DNA of 64,000 nucleotides. Origin: Blastomyces gilchristii SLH14081. Its lineage: Eukaryota > Ascomycota > Eurotiomycetes > Onygenales > Ajellomycetaceae. The position numbers and the translations under genes were made by a program. Shown in pieces: positions 24,201 through 37,285 of this stretch. The notes beneath the pieces are model-generated. The model saw only the letters and a program-made list of their open reading frames with translations. It was not told where the DNA came from and made no database searches. The DNA lies in assembly GCF_000003855.2 (NCBI RefSeq), contig NW_003101682.1:6676779-6740778 (forward strand), written 5' to 3'. The first letter of the stretch is position 1. Each line of letters starts with the position of its first letter.

Positions 24201-24790
24201 GATATCTAGATATTCATAATATTATTAAGAGAGTTTTGTACAAGAATCTGTTATTATAATACAGAATAACTTTTCTAGAGTCTTTTTAATATCAGTCAGA
24301 CTGATGAAATAGATTGATACATAATTCTGTTATTGATGATTGTTTCAGTGACTTCTTTTTCTGAGCATTTCATAGGTATTAACAGAGATCTGTGTCAGAT
24401 TCATAGTCTTATAAATATCATTCTCATGAACTCTATCATTGTTAGGGAATATCAAGCTTCTGTTTCAAGTGTTTAATAAGATGCCTTGTTCAGATAGTCA
24501 GACAAGTTCTAATATAAGGTTATAATCAAGATTATCAACTTTATATATATAGACATCTTCACATTGATGTTCTTTCACATCTATGATTAGTTTCATCATG
24601 TAATGAGTACAAATGTCTTTTGAATCATCAAATTCTGCAAGGAGTCAGAGTCTTGATAAGAGAATACACTGAAGGTTATAATATCTTACAACTGAAGATT
24701 TTATCATTGCATAGTGACATAGACTGCTGTCTATCATGACTTTCATATTATATATATTATCAATCACAGTAGATATAAGAATCACATTCA
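21240..24790 (-). pseudogene. G1 pol pseudogene (minus-strand copy)
   Basis: It is collinear with the plus-strand G1 pol at 10134-13690, read in reverse. Protease lies at about 24490-24770 and the RT box is YLNN at about 23630-23650 (both catalytic Asp codons now Asn). RNase H and integrase follow leftward, and the chromodomain region lies at about 21240-21440. Many TGA, TAG and TAA codons break it. The open frames on the opposite strand within this stretch appear to be shadows. Confidence 0.8.
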
Positions 24791-26307
24791 TTGTTATTTT
24801 CTCTTCAAATTATTATCATCTGATCTCTTCAAGCTTCTGTTTATAAATTTGAATAGAAGCTAATCTTTTCTCTGTTTCATTGAGACATTCTCATAGTTAT
24901 CTTCTGAATCTTTCTTCACTGCAATGTGGTTGGTGTGAACAGGCACTGATTCATTCTTTAAATGAGAAGATACTGATCTTTCTCTCATTTGAGAAGATGT
25001 CAGTCTTTCTCTTGAGTGTGAAGACATATAGATCAATTAGTAGTTAAAAGTAATGTGTTCTAATCAGTTACAGTTAATGTATACTTCATATTGATATCAA
25101 TCAGTGACTTCTTCAGAAGTGATCTCAGGAATTCAGAAGCCTGTTCAGACAGCAGAGACTCTTGCTTATGTATAGATATTTAAGTCTACTCAATTCATAG
25201 CATCTGTATCATTGTTATTCCTCAGCACAGGTGAATGAGTCACTGAGATATAACATCTTCTGTCACTGTTCTATATACTCTTGAGCTTGATAAGATGATC
25301 ATTCATTATCTGAAGCTGTGTACAGAAGTCTTCATAAGTCTGATCTTTATCTGCACTTACAAGAGTCTGTAAGAGTTTGAAAGTTAACATCTTCTTGAGC
25401 ATGCTAATCTTCATTTAATTCTCTCAAGATTGATCACCTGCTTCTAGAATCTTGATATTGAAGTTAGAGATAAATGTTGTAAGAGAAGTGTTTCTCTGTC
25501 AGATGCTCTGTAATTAATCTAATGCTTTCTGTTGCATGACAGTATCTCAGAACAGAATATCAGGATATTTTATAATATTATCAGACATTCACAATACTGA
25601 TTCACATGCTTTCATTCATGAATGAAACTTCTGTTTCATGTGATCTTTCAATTATTCATTGATATATCAATCTTGATTGATTAATAAACTGATGACATCT
25701 TCATCTACACTCAGTTTCACAAGCATTTCCATTCTTCATAATGAATAGAGAGTGAGATTGAAAGTATTGAAATATGCAGAAGCATCTAAGCATTCTTTTA
25801 GTACTTTTGTATTTGATTCTGTAGATGTTAAAATCATATAGATTAATCATTGAATCTCTTCATATTAATATTGTTAAGTTGCATGCATATCAGCTATTTA
25901 TTATTGTTGTAGTTTCAACATTGCTCAGAGCCACTGTGACACTGTATCTATGCTTGTGTTCAGAGGTTCTCTCATATTATTATTAGATATGATTATATCA
26001 TTTATCAGATATGTGATATCTGTAGAATCTGAAGAAGTGTAATTATATAAATATCTCATATATCTGAGTGTCAGAACTCTCAGGTCTTTCACTGATATTC
26101 TCTTTGTAGAATCTTATTACAGAGTCAGAGTAACTGATAAACAAGCTTCTATCTGAGAACTCAGTGTTCACTTAACTGTTTAACTGTTTCTCTATTTCTT
26201 ATGTATTGTTACACATTTGAATATCTCTTGATGAATAATTATTCCTGATGAGAAGACAATGCATGAATAATTGTTTCCTAATAAGAAGACAATGAATGTT
26301 TTTCTAG
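24791..26307 (-). mobile_element. G1 leader and gag region, degenerate
   Basis: This is the internal region between the 5' LTR and pol, matching 7637-8365 and, in inverse orientation, 8645-10130. No gag motif or open frame survives. A primer-binding site directly after the LTR could not be recognised; the first bases (CTAGAAAAAC on the minus strand) may be altered by mutation. Confidence 0.6.
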
Positions 26308-26616
26308 TATAAGAGGCCTACGCTGAATAGATCAGTATAATATTGATAGGTCTTATATAATAAAGAGAAAAATGTTAAAGAAGGAAAAGAAAGAGAAAGT
26401 GTAGAAATCAGCAATCAGAGTGAATATCTATACATGTATGTGATGATGTATGCAGTGAAGCTCCAGGGCGGAAGAATCTATACACGTTCGTGGCGGCCGA
26501 GGATCGGCGATTGAGAATGGCCGAGAATCGGGGCGTACATGTTTGATAGTGAAACGGAAGAATCTATGAAGTGTAACAGAATAGTCTATATGATTGATCA
26601 GGCGCAGCCCGCCACA
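26308..26616 (-). repeat. G1 5' LTR (309 bp)
   Basis: The plus strand reads TATAAGAGGCC...GCCCGCCACA. The right half (about 26460-26616) keeps many CpG and GG/CC dinucleotides, whereas the left half and the adjoining internal region have lost most of them. Confidence 0.88.
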
Positions 26617-26641
26617 ATATAGATATATTATAGTGATTTAT

Positions 26642-26656
26642 AAATCATGATAGTTA
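26642..26656. repeat. Target-site duplication of LINE copy 2 (left)
   Basis: AAATCATGATAGTTA is repeated perfectly at 34275-34289, defining both ends of LINE copy 2. The length of 15 bp fits target-primed reverse transcription. Confidence 0.92.
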
Positions 26657-27024
26657 TTATTATTATTATTCTTCAATTATAGATGTATGCAGTCAGAGAC
26701 TATGACATCTACCTGAGAACTTTTAGTTCTCAGGGTTTTTCCTATATCTGTAAAGTTAACTATTATACATTCATCAATTTCAGATATGTAAAATCAGAAA
26801 ATTCCAGCTCAGAATACAAAAACTGTTTACAAATTACAGTGTTTTAACATCTTCTGATACTTTGAAATCATTTGACAATATCATGACAAAGGAAAAGAGA
26901 ACACAGTCTTAAAGATAGACATATTAAATAGATAGATAGAAAAGAATTGAAAGAAAAAGATAAAGTAAAGAGAGACTGTAATAAAACAAATTATTAAAAG
27001 ATAGTATATAGCTGTTTTAATAGA

Positions 27025-30000
27025 CTATATCTGATTGATTTTCTCCTCTTCATATTCAGATAATTCTGAATTTAGTCATTTTCTTATAGCTGCTTGAGTT
27101 TCTGATAGAAAGTCTATTAAGTATTTAATTCCTGTCTCAGTTGAGAATAAGAATCTTATATTTAATTGATTTAGATTATACTTCTCTTTCAATCTGACTC
27201 TGAGACTATTGTATAATACACAGTGTATTACAATATACTCAGAATTCTCATTTATATTGCAGAATGAGCATTCTATTGAGTCAAATCTATCATCAAATCT
27301 TTGTATATAAGATTTGAAATAGCCATGTTCTAGTTTCAGCTGTATTATAGATGAGAAGATTTTCTTTTTACATTTAATTGAACAAGATTTTCACTTGAAT
27401 TTTGTTTCAAATCTTGAATAATATATACTCTTCTTTTGTTTCTGCCAGCTTTTATTTCACTTGTCTAAACAAGATTCTCTTATTTTTCTCTTTATAAAAG
27501 ATCAGAACATAATTTTTTGAATAGATCTGCTTAATTCTGCACTCTTTTTTGCAGCTGAATCAGCTAATTCATTGTCATGAATATTCATATAAGCAGGAAC
27601 TCAGTGCAGATAAATTATCAGCTTTGATATTCTTCTCTTTTGAATTTTTAAAACAGAGTTTAAGATCAGTTCAAGATTTATTTGATCATTAGAAATCTGA
27701 CTATTTCTAAGTCTTTTTAAAGCAGCTTGACTATTAAAGAATATTCATATCTCTTTCAAACTATTTTCTCTTTTATAAGATTTTATTTCAATGAGTTTGA
27801 AAGCTTTCACTATTATAAATAGTTCAGTATCAAAGACTTCAGATTCACAGCCTAGATTTCAGAAATCTGAGATGAAATTGATATTATCTTCAGTATAAGC
27901 AATGTCTGTGTCTAATCTATTCAAATTCGCATTTTTTGAGTCATCTGAATAAATCAGAATAGAGTCTTTTATATTGATTATAGAAATTCTCTTCAAATGC
28001 TGTTCATATTCTTTCTCTTTTGATAGTTCACTTATTTGTAAGTCTATAAGAGATTCAAGCTTTTCTCTTCAGAGAGATAACTTCTCATGATCAATTTTTT
28101 CAACATTTAAAGAAGAAAATTGATTTTTAATCAGAGAGTATAGTCTGTACAGTTAAGAAGACATTTTCTTTAAAGAATTATTTTCATTTCAATCAAGAAA
28201 TCTATTTCAATTCAGTTCATTTTCAGAGTTAAATAATGAAAATGAAGAAGAGACTCTTTCTCTAATTATATAATTTAAGCTCATCTTTATAACTCTCAGA
28301 GCATAGTTTATACAGATCTTTTCAAATCTAATAGCAGAAGAAGAAATTGAAGCTTCAATTTCTATTACTTTAATAGAAGATGATTTGAATGCTCTCAGAA
28401 TTCTTCTCAAGGCTCTGTTTTACAGACTTTGAAAGAGTTCAGTAAAATTTCCTTAATTATTTCATCAAACTTAAACTTCATAATCAGCTACTGATGTAAT
28501 ACAGGCTATATATAACTGTCTCATAGCCTGGAAGAATAGACCTCTCTCTGTATTTAATAGTCTGATTATATTATTCAATAGTCTTTCTGTCTTGATAGTT
28601 CTTTGTTGAATATGATATTTAAAATTCAACTTGGAGTTTAATCATACTTCTAATTATTTGATATTTACACTGGGTTTAATCTCTCTATTTAAAAGAGTTA
28701 GAGATAGTGCTTTCTCATTGAATCTAGAAAAGAAATGAATTAACTCAGTTTTATTCATATTAAATTAAATTTAATTGATATCTACTTTAATAAAGACTTT
28801 CTTTATAGCTTCTTTAATTACTTTCAAATTCTCTTTGATATTTTTTAAGCTGTAGACTAGATTAATATCATTCATATAACTCAGAGATTAAACTATTCTC
28901 ATATTTCTATTTTTAAATAGATATGCAGTGTATATTGCAAATAAAATGAGTGAGATTGAAGATTCTTATAATACTTCTATTTTTATCTCAGTCTTATCTT
29001 ATTTCATTTCATCAAAGAAAAGTTGTATAATTCTTTTAGATATAAAACAGTTAACTCATTTTATTAGAGAAAGTGACAGTTTTAACATCTTCAATGTCTG
29101 AATTAACTTTGATTTTGAAATATAATCAAATGCTTCTTTTATATCAATAAAAACTGCAGTTGAGACCAGATCTTCATACTTTGCTATTTAAATATCATGA
29201 ATAACTGAGAGAACAGTGTTAATTATAGAACACTGTTTTCTATCTCTCATTTATTCACTGAATAAAAGAGAATTACTGATAGAGCTTATAAAAGATAGTT
29301 GAGTAGCTATTATCTTTTCTAAAACCTTTTCTAAACAGTTCAATAGAGATATTACTCTATATAACTTAGAAATTGAAGTTTTTCTATTAGATTTTGTAAA
29401 AATCACTTCAGTGACTTCTCTTCAGCATTCAGAATGATATTCATTTTTTAAGAGATTGAAAAAGAGTTTAAAATATTCATTCTTTAAGTAGAAGTATATA
29501 TTTTGAATAATTAAGTGATTAATTGAATCAGGCCCTGCAGCAGTCTTAACTGAACTTGAGAAGATAGCTGACTCTAATTCATCTTAAGTAAGATCAGAGC
29601 ATTCCCAGTCATTTTCATCAATATAGTTGAGAAGTGATATATTCTCTTTCTCTAAATCTGAATCTGATGAGTTTTGAAAGAGAGTTCTTATAAAAGCTTA
29701 ACATTTTTTCTTAAAAGAGTTTGCTGTATATGATTCATTCTGAAACTCATATTCTAAGATTGAAAGTTTTGCTACACTTCTTGTTATAGTATAGTTGAAA
29801 GCTTTAAAAACTTCTTTTTCTTATACTTCTTCAAGAAATTTATTCCAGCAGTCTGTTTTAGCTTTTTTAATATCTGAAAAATATTCATTTCTGACAGCTT
29901 TGAACTCTTTATCAGAAATTATATCATTCTTTCAATCTCTTCTGGCAGTAGTCAATTGTTTTCTTTTAGATGTGATATTCTCATTTCATCAAGATTTTGA

Positions 30001-30981
30001 ATACTCAGAAGACTTTCTCTTTAAAATATTTTCTTTAACACTTACTAGAATAATAGATGTAATGAGCTTCACTCTATTCTCAAGCATTTCATTTAAGATA
30101 TCTTGATCAGGATTTCAATACAGCTCACTCTATCTTTCAGATTTTAACAGTTTTATACTTTCTTCAACTGCCTTTCAGTCAGCTTTTGCAAAGTTAAACT
30201 GATTAGAGAGAAGAGGATTTTCACTCATTTATTCCTCACTCAGTTCAATATTAAATTGAATAATCTCATAATCTGATTCTGATATCTCATTTGAATTAAT
30301 AAATCAGTTTACAAGTCTTTTTTCTATTAGATTTTATGATATAAAGATTAGATCTATAATAGATTTCTGTTTCATATCTTTTCTAAAGAATGTTTGTTAA
30401 TCAGACTTATTAACTAAATCTATTGAATGCTCAAAGATTTATTCAATCAGATTATCAGCTCTTACTACTCTTTTACATTCTGAATTTCATCAGAGATAAT
30501 ATGCATTGAAATCTTCTATAATTATAGAGTTTCTTAATAAAGTTATGTTCAGAAATCCTCTATTAATTATTCAGATATTATTATTTTTCTTCAATGACTT
30601 TTCATTATAGATATTTATGAGCTGTATAGTATCAAGCTCATTCTCTTTATTTATAATATCACTCATCAGAATATCAGGATCAGACATGATATTAAATCTT
30701 AGATTAAATTAATATCTTGATCTCTTTCTTTCATAGATCACTACTCTTGACTTTATCTCAGACTTTTGAGATAAAAAGCAGTAGTAGCTTGAATGAGAAA
30801 TGATATATTTTTACTCAGCATCAAAATTCAGCTTCTGAAGCAGTATAAAATCAACTTTTTATTCAAATACAATTTGAAGATAAGAATAAATACAATTTAA
30901 GTTTCTATTCACATTATTTTAAATAAATATGATTTTTGAAGAGTTTTTAAACTTTTTTTATTGTTTTTATTGTATATTCAT
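27025..30981 (-). pseudogene. LINE ORF2 pseudogene, copy 2
   Basis: Same domain order as copy 1: endonuclease, RT, RNase H, C-terminal Cys/His motif. The start codon matches copy 1 (30979-30981) and the terminal TAG is at 27025-27027. The RT box again reads YMND, so either the D-to-N change predates both insertions or it arose twice. A stop follows within a few codons of the start. Confidence 0.82.
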
Positions 30982-31064
30982 ACTAAAAGAGAGTAGAGTA
31001 GAATCTAATTACTATTATCAGATAGTAGATTATAACTATTCTGAAAAGTAGAAATCTCAACTGC

Positions 31065-32606
31065 TTGCATTATATCTAGTTTATTATCAGAGTGATTTCT
31101 CAATTCTCTAATCTTAACAGAAGTTTAAGAATTCAAATTCTATTTACATTTAACTGAAGAATTGAAGTTTGAAGATTTAGATAGTTAAGAGTTTCTTCTT
31201 TTTAAGCTTACAGTTATGAGTTTACTGGCTTAACTATTCTCTTCAGTTCTAGATTTGTTTTAAGCTTTATCTTTTCTTCAGTTCTTTTGAGTTCTTGGAG
31301 TAAACATATATTCTTTTGAGCTAGATGTATGTTTTTCTTTGCAATTAGAGTATTTAAGCAGAGTGTGTTAATATATTTCATCTCTTTTTAAGTATGTTTC
31401 ATATTTATACTCACTAGTTTTATAGTCTCTGACACAGAATGCATATTTTGAGTCTCTGAAATAGAAGATTACAAAGTGTTCATATCTTTGACAGTTTGAA
31501 CACTGTGTTCAAGCTTTGAGATTCATTCTTGAGTCTTTGTATTCATGAACTCTCATTTTCAAATCTGCTACTCTTACTTCAGAGATCTTTGACTGTTTAA
31601 GTATCTTTGTATATACTAGAACAGAGACATTTCTTCTGCTTTATCTGAACTTAATTGAATTTAGTCATACAGGCTCTTTTCTCAGTTGAATAGAGTTGTA
31701 TTCTTCTAATTCATTTTTAAGAAGTAGCATTTCTTCTTCACAGTCAAAAATTTCAACTGGAATATTATGAAGAATGAATTTATCTCATTTTTTATCTCTC
31801 TTAGATAGAATTGTTGTGTTTAACAAAGATTCTACTGCTAATTTTCAGAGATTCTTATTCTGAATAAGGAATTCTGCACTGAATTCAGGCATTGTAGTCA
31901 GAATAATAGAGTTTTCAAAGAAGAATGACTCAATTGAAGCTATAACTGGTTTTTGAACTTCAATATCAGTTATTAACTGAGAAAAGAACTGCTGATTAAT
32001 TTCATTTCTGATTCTGAAAATAAGATTTGAGTTTAGCTTGTTCCTTTGTAAGATATTCTGATTTGAGACTTTGAGAATAAGTCTTCTATTTCTGAAGATT
32101 TGAAAGTTTTTCTTCTTTTACATTTTTTTCTTCACTTTTCTATCAATAGAAGTATGAGCATTATTCTTCTCAGTTTTCTCAGGATTTTAAGCATGTTTTG
32201 AGATAGCAGATTTAGAGACAGTAGATTCAGCTGCTTGAGCATATGTTTTCTTCTAATTCAAAGAAGAAGAAGAAGTAGAAAAGAAGAAAGAAGAGCAAGA
32301 TGAGAAGTCAGTGATTGTACTAGAAATTTTCAATGTTTTTTAAACTATGTTTGAAATTTCAAGTTTGAACTTGATCATCTCCTGTAGTTGTCTAGCCTGA
32401 GTATGAAGAATTAACAGAACTTCTTCATTTATCTTACTCAGATACTGCTTTTCAAGAATCTTACTTACTTTTTCAAGTTTCTGTATTTCAAGAACTTGTT
32501 ATTTCTCTATTTCTTCTTTCTTTCTTCTCTTCAGAATTTTAATCTCAGAAATAGCATTTGAGAAAGTATCTTTTTTCACATCAACTGAGTGTATTTTTGA
32601 ACTCAT
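31065..32606 (-). pseudogene. LINE ORF1 pseudogene, copy 2, start codon retained
   Basis: The ATG at 32604-32606 begins MSSKIHSV, with charged residues following. The Cys/His knuckle region is at about 31080-31530, with some Cys codons changed (TGT/TGC to TAT). Where copy 1 has a TAA stop (4390), this copy has CAA and continues about 20 codons, suggesting the original ORF1 was slightly longer. The SKPA repeat run is shorter than in copy 1. Confidence 0.75.
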
Positions 32607-34274
32607 TGTTCTCACTCAATGAAAAGTTGATCAGACTGTTTCAATTGAGATATGTATTGAAATCTTTTAAAAAGTTAATCAGACTGTTTCAATTAAGAGA
32701 TTTCTAAGTCTGTTTTCAATTAAAAAGTTGATTAGACTGTTTTAAAAGAAGAATAAAAGACTTTTATGTATAAAACACCTGATTTTTTTCACACTAGTTC
32801 AGTAACTAGATTAGATTTTTGAAGAGAATTTAATAAACTAAAACTGATTTTTAAGATAAATTAATAAAATCTTTACAATCTCTTTCTTGGGATACAGTGA
32901 GAAAAAGTATGATATTAATTGATAATAAATCAGATAATATGACAGTTTTTGAGAGAAAAACTGATAAAAAATAAATCAATTTTTTGCAGAGAAATTGATT
33001 AAAACTATTCAATTTTATTTTAAATTATTCAATTCTTCTCACACAACAAGTATGCAACTCAAATCAGTTAATAAAGAGTGTAAAAAAGAATTAAGTATTA
33101 ATAAAAGCTCTTCAGTCACTGAAAAAGTAATTCTTACTTAAAAGAATATGAAATTATAACAGAAAACAGCTCTGTTTTTAATTCTTTGTAAGAATATTGT
33201 GTAAAATTCAGAGAAAAACATCTTACTTTTTCAAGAGAAGTAAAAAACTATTTCTAAGATCTTTTTTTTGCATTAACTGCTGCAGAAGAATGAGATAGAA
33301 ACTGCTAAGATATGCATTACTATATATTCTCTATCAAGACTTTCTCTCTTCAGAGTCTTGATATTATAGAGAATATAAGTCTGTTTCTATATAATAATAT
33401 AAATATTGTCAGCAGAATGTAGAGGAACTGGTTATTTATATCTTAAAATAGAAGACTTTGTCAATGATTATATTAATATAGAGTTAATTCTCAAATTTAA
33501 TAGAAATCTAGTGTTGCTGTTCTCAATCTCTTGCAGAATCTATTGAATATTGAGATATTAAAACTAGATTTAATATATCTCACTGTGCAGGGATCAAAGG
33601 CTCAGTCAGACCTTGAGATATACTGATTTTATAGTTGTTGTGTCTGCTGATTATGTATCAAATACAGTTGCTGAGGTATCTTTTTGTACTTTTCTGCCGG
33701 GGATGGGCCAGATTGAGAGGGGTGGTATGAGGGTGAGACTTGGCATTGATGTCTAGATACACTGAAGACAGACCGCAGAGGTTGCACTTCAGAAGTGACT
33801 GTTGATTATGTGCTTGATATTATTGCCAAGGTATCTTTTTGTATTTTTCTGCCGGGGATGGGCCAGATTGGGAAGGGCGGTACAAGGGTGGGACTTGGTG
33901 TTGGTGTTTTGGAACATCAAAGATGGACAGGGTTTTCGCGGAGGTTGCTCCTCAGATATCTCCACAATTACAGATCAGGGATCTTCCAAAATCGAAAAGA
34001 TTGGCGCATATGGCTAGGTCTCTTCACCTTACAATTTGTATGGCAATCTGGCCCGGGGTTGTGGTGTGGTAGGGGAGAATGGGGGATACTCCCACACAGG
34101 AGTTTCGAACAATGTCTGATTCACGTTTGGCTGGATAACTCCACCACCACACGGGGTATGCAGTCGGCGATGGGGTCAAAATGCTCGTATGATCGAGGGC
34201 TTTTCGATGGATCTATCGGCAGGTTCTTATTCGAAAAATCGAGCGAGTTCGTGGTGGAGCGGTTGTCTGTCATG
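32607..34274 (-). promoter_or_regulatory. LINE 5' leader with CpG-rich block, copy 2
   Basis: Equivalent to 5950-7636. The distal block (about 33828-34266) is GC-rich and strongly conserved with copy 1, and the 155-base tandem offset is the same. It lies inside the target duplications, so it is part of the LINE and not a host sequence. Confidence 0.65.
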
Positions 34275-35305
34275 AAATCATGATAGTTAAATATATATAT
34301 ATATATTATTTCTGATATTGATAATTGATTATAACTTGTACAATAATTTTTGAAAACTTAAAATTAATTTCAATTATTAACTAATAGTTATGAACTTATA
34401 ACTAACTAATATAAAAAGAAAAAAACTTTTTCTATTTATTATCTTTTTTCTCTTTCTTATTCTTCTTATTATTCTTTATAATTTACTTTTTATTCTCATT
34501 CTTCTTCTTCTTCTTCTTATCTGAGATAATAATCATCTTAAAATCTCTCTTTACTGTCTTCTTAGAGAAGAGTTCTCACTACTTTCTCTCAGTCAGATTA
34601 ATCTATGTCTTAAAATCCTGCATTTTCTAGTCTACTGTCTCAGATTTCATCTCAGTAGTAAGCAGATTAATATACTCAGAGAGTAGAGCTGTCTTCTCAA
34701 TATTCTGAATCATGAAGTACATTTAAGACCTGAACAAGATCTTAATCTTCTTCTTCTCTATCAGCTTCTGCTAATCAATTAGAGAATAGAAGTGTTATCA
34801 AAACTTATTATCTCTTAATAAAAAACTTATCAGTTTTAACTTCTTTATCTTCTGCTTTAATACTCTTCTAATCTTCTTCTATCACTGCTTATTTATAGTA
34901 ATACTCTTCTTCTCTCTCTCTCTCTTTATCTTAATCTCAAATTATTCTTGAGACTTCTTCTGATTTCATTACTGCTGTATGAGACTCTTCACTATCTTTT
35001 TTTTTAATCTCTCACAGATCATGTTATCTGTATTATTTCTACACTTAGTTCAGTCTAAATCTATCAGAAGTATTACTTAAAATCATTATTATTCTACTTT
35101 CTTACAGAGTCTCTTTAAGATATTATAATATATCTTACAATCTGTCTCTCTGTGCTTGAATGTCTTCTTCTTCTCTTTCTTCAATCTGTGACAGTGCTCA
35201 CATGCCTTGATAATCTGCAGAATCACAGAATATTTGAAGAGAGATGACATAATTAATTTTAATGAGTGTTAAAGAGAGGTGAAGACAGAGAAGACAGCTA
35301 GTAAT

Positions 35306-35416
35306 GATATGATAATAATAATAATAATGATAATAATGATGATGATGATAATGATAATGATAATAATGATGATGATAATAATGATAATAATGATAATAAT
35401 AATGATAATGATGAAA
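35306..35416. repeat. GAT/AAT trinucleotide microsatellite
   Basis: About 110 bases of interspersed GAT and AAT triplets. The His/Tyr-rich frame on the minus strand here is a translation of the repeat, not a gene. Confidence 0.9.
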
Positions 35417-36514
35417 GAAGAAGTGCATCAGAATATATTATTGACTTATCAAATATAAAGAGATAAAGAAACTATTAACAGCTTTCAGAGATGTATAGAA
35501 ACAGCTACAGTATTACATAGTAATATTATCTTCATTCAATATATACACTATTGATATTCTTTGTATACATTTATCATATAATCTATATCAGAGATATATG
35601 TAGAAAACAGATCTTTATTATTAGAGAGAATGATTGCAGCAATTCTCTGTTTTTATATTATAAAGATAAGTTATTTTTATTTCTTTCTTCTCTCTTTTCT
35701 CTTCTTCTTCAAATCATCACTAAGTTTAAGCTGATATGAAAACTATTAAAACACTCTTAGAAACTCTCAAATTGAAGAGTATAGATTAATCAAATTTTAA
35801 ATATAGATGAATTAAATTATATTTAATAATACTAATTATTCATCTCTCTCTTAATAAAATAACAGTCATATCTTTTCTTCTCTCTCTCAAATGAAACATG
35901 ATCTATGAAAAGTGAGTATCATGTCAGGCTATAATAATCAACACAGTCTCAGCATATAGAACTGTATACACACAGTATATACTGAACTGAGAGACTGTAT
36001 GAGTTACAAACTGACAGCAGCATCTCAGAAAGAGTCATGCAGTGTGAAAAAGTCACAATTCTTGATTATATATGTAGAGCATGAATCACTGCAGTAAGTG
36101 CATATGCATTGCATGAAAGTAATGCTTTTTAATAATACTCAGTCTCTAATATTATGAAAATAGAGTCTCTCTATGAGATCTGTTTTTATCAGAAGTCAGA
36201 GAATCTTATATTCTTTAAGATCATCTTCATACATCTTATCTGTGAAATCAATGAGAAGAATCATCAATTTCAGTGTTCTACTCTTAATATTATTTAAGTG
36301 ATAGCAGAGTTCATTCTGATCACACTTTTTAAGTGTATATTTTCTAATTATTCACATTTATACAGATATATACTGATTATTTATTAGATAATATTAAGAT
36401 AATAACTCATCACAGCTGTGTTACTCTCACTGTAAGAGATACATAGTTGATAATAAACATTATAAAGACTCTGAGAAGTGAGTATTTTAAGAGTACTGTG
36501 ACTCTGTAATCTTG

Positions 36515-36655
36515 ATTTTTTTTATTTTTATTTTTTATTTTTTTATTTTTATTTTATTTTTTTTTTTCTTTTTCTTTTTTTTTTATTGTGATTTTTTCTT
36601 GTTTTTATTTTGTTTTTTATTTTTTGTTTTTTTTTGTATTTTACATTTTTTTTAT
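36515..36655. repeat. T-rich low-complexity tract
   Basis: About 140 bases composed almost only of T with scattered A, G and single C. It could be an A-rich tail of a minus-strand retroelement, but no body is recognisable next to it. Confidence 0.8.
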
Positions 36656-36986
36656 AATTAAAATTATATGAATTATAATCTGTATTCAGAAAAGTAATAA
36701 TATTTAATAACACTCTCTATTGAATTTTCAACAAATGAGTACTATGTTATAATATTATATAAGTGAGAAATGATTTTATAGTTTTATTTGATGCTATTCT
36801 CAATAATGAGATCAGAATGAAAATGTAACTAAGAATTTAAACATATTCTTTATCTAAGACTAGATTTTTATTTGAAAAGTGAATCTGAAATCTTTAATAT
36901 TTAATATAATATGATTTAAGATTAATGTGATGAACACAAATCATGACTAGAAGTAATGCTTTTAAACAATGTGATAACTGTAAAGT

Positions 36987-37024
36987 TTGATTCTGATCTC
37001 AGACACAGTCACACAGTCAGTCTA
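36987..37024 (-). mobile_element. End fragment of hAT-like element D
   Basis: The last 38 bases match the end of element D (compare 63616-63653), finishing in CAGTCTA. The rest of the element is missing. It sits inside the 5' internal region of a G2 copy. Confidence 0.65.
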
Positions 37025-37285
37025 CACTGACATGATAACTATGAATTACTTTGTAGATGAAATTATCATACTCTGAAGAAGCCTGCACTTCTCACTGGTT
37101 TTTAGACATGCTATCAGATGTGATTCAAAGGTTGCTTGAGTTAGTGTACAATTACAGATGTATGCTGGCTTCTTATATACTGTATACTAAATTAATTGAT
37201 GGCTGCTATGGCCTCTTTACATTTGTAAGCAAGTTCAGAAGCAGCTGCATTATTATTCAACAGTCATACATTATTCTGAACCACA
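37025..37285 (-). mobile_element. G2 Gypsy 5' fragment: LTR plus start of internal region
   Basis: A 167-bp G2 LTR (37119-37285, TGTGATTC...AACCACA on the plus strand) is followed leftward by 94 bases of internal sequence matching 52901-52994. The putative primer-binding site (TGATAGCATG on the minus strand, two bases inside) is present. The LTR edge at 37285 lies within G1 sequence, so this G2 inserted into the G1 copy to its right and was later truncated. Confidence 0.75.

Larger units (their letters stand above)
20895..26616 (-). mobile_element. Complete Ty3/Gypsy chromovirus G1, minus strand
   Basis: Two 309-bp LTRs (20895-21203 and 26308-26616) flank an internal region of 5.1 kb. The 5-bp target duplication ATATA is present at 20890-20894 and 26617-26621. 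On the minus strand a purine-rich tract with AGAGAGGGGCTAA directly precedes the 3' LTR. It is the only complete G1 in the window and serves as reference for the other three copies. Its coding region is full of stops. The LTRs differ mainly by transitions, so they mutated after insertion. Confidence 0.9.
26657..34274 (-). mobile_element. Full-length Tad-like LINE, copy 2 (7.6 kb)
   Basis: It is bounded by perfect 15-bp target duplications. Read on the minus strand it begins at 34274 with the GC-rich 5' block, continues through the AT-rich leader, ORF1 and ORF2, and ends in an AATAAT-type microsatellite tail (26657-26675). The 3' stem-loop is at 26712-26734. It differs from copy 1 chiefly by C/T and G/A transitions in both directions, so the copies were mutated independently. 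About nine bases next to the right duplication (TCTGTCATG, to 34274) have no counterpart in copy 1 and may be untemplated 5' additions. Confidence 0.92.
34290..36986. other. Low-complexity AT-rich stretch, no gene recognised
   Basis: It begins with an (AT)n run, then CT-rich and GA-rich stretches whose conceptual translations are Lys/Glu-rich and broken by stops. A Cys/His-poor, charged remnant is readable on the minus strand around 34500-35200, but I recognise no family. It contains a trinucleotide microsatellite (35306-35416) and a T-rich tract (36515-36655), and shows no second copy in the window. Confidence 0.5.

Noticed and set aside
35198..35428. His/Tyr-rich 76-codon minus-strand frame
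   Set aside because: Translation of a GAT/AAT microsatellite.
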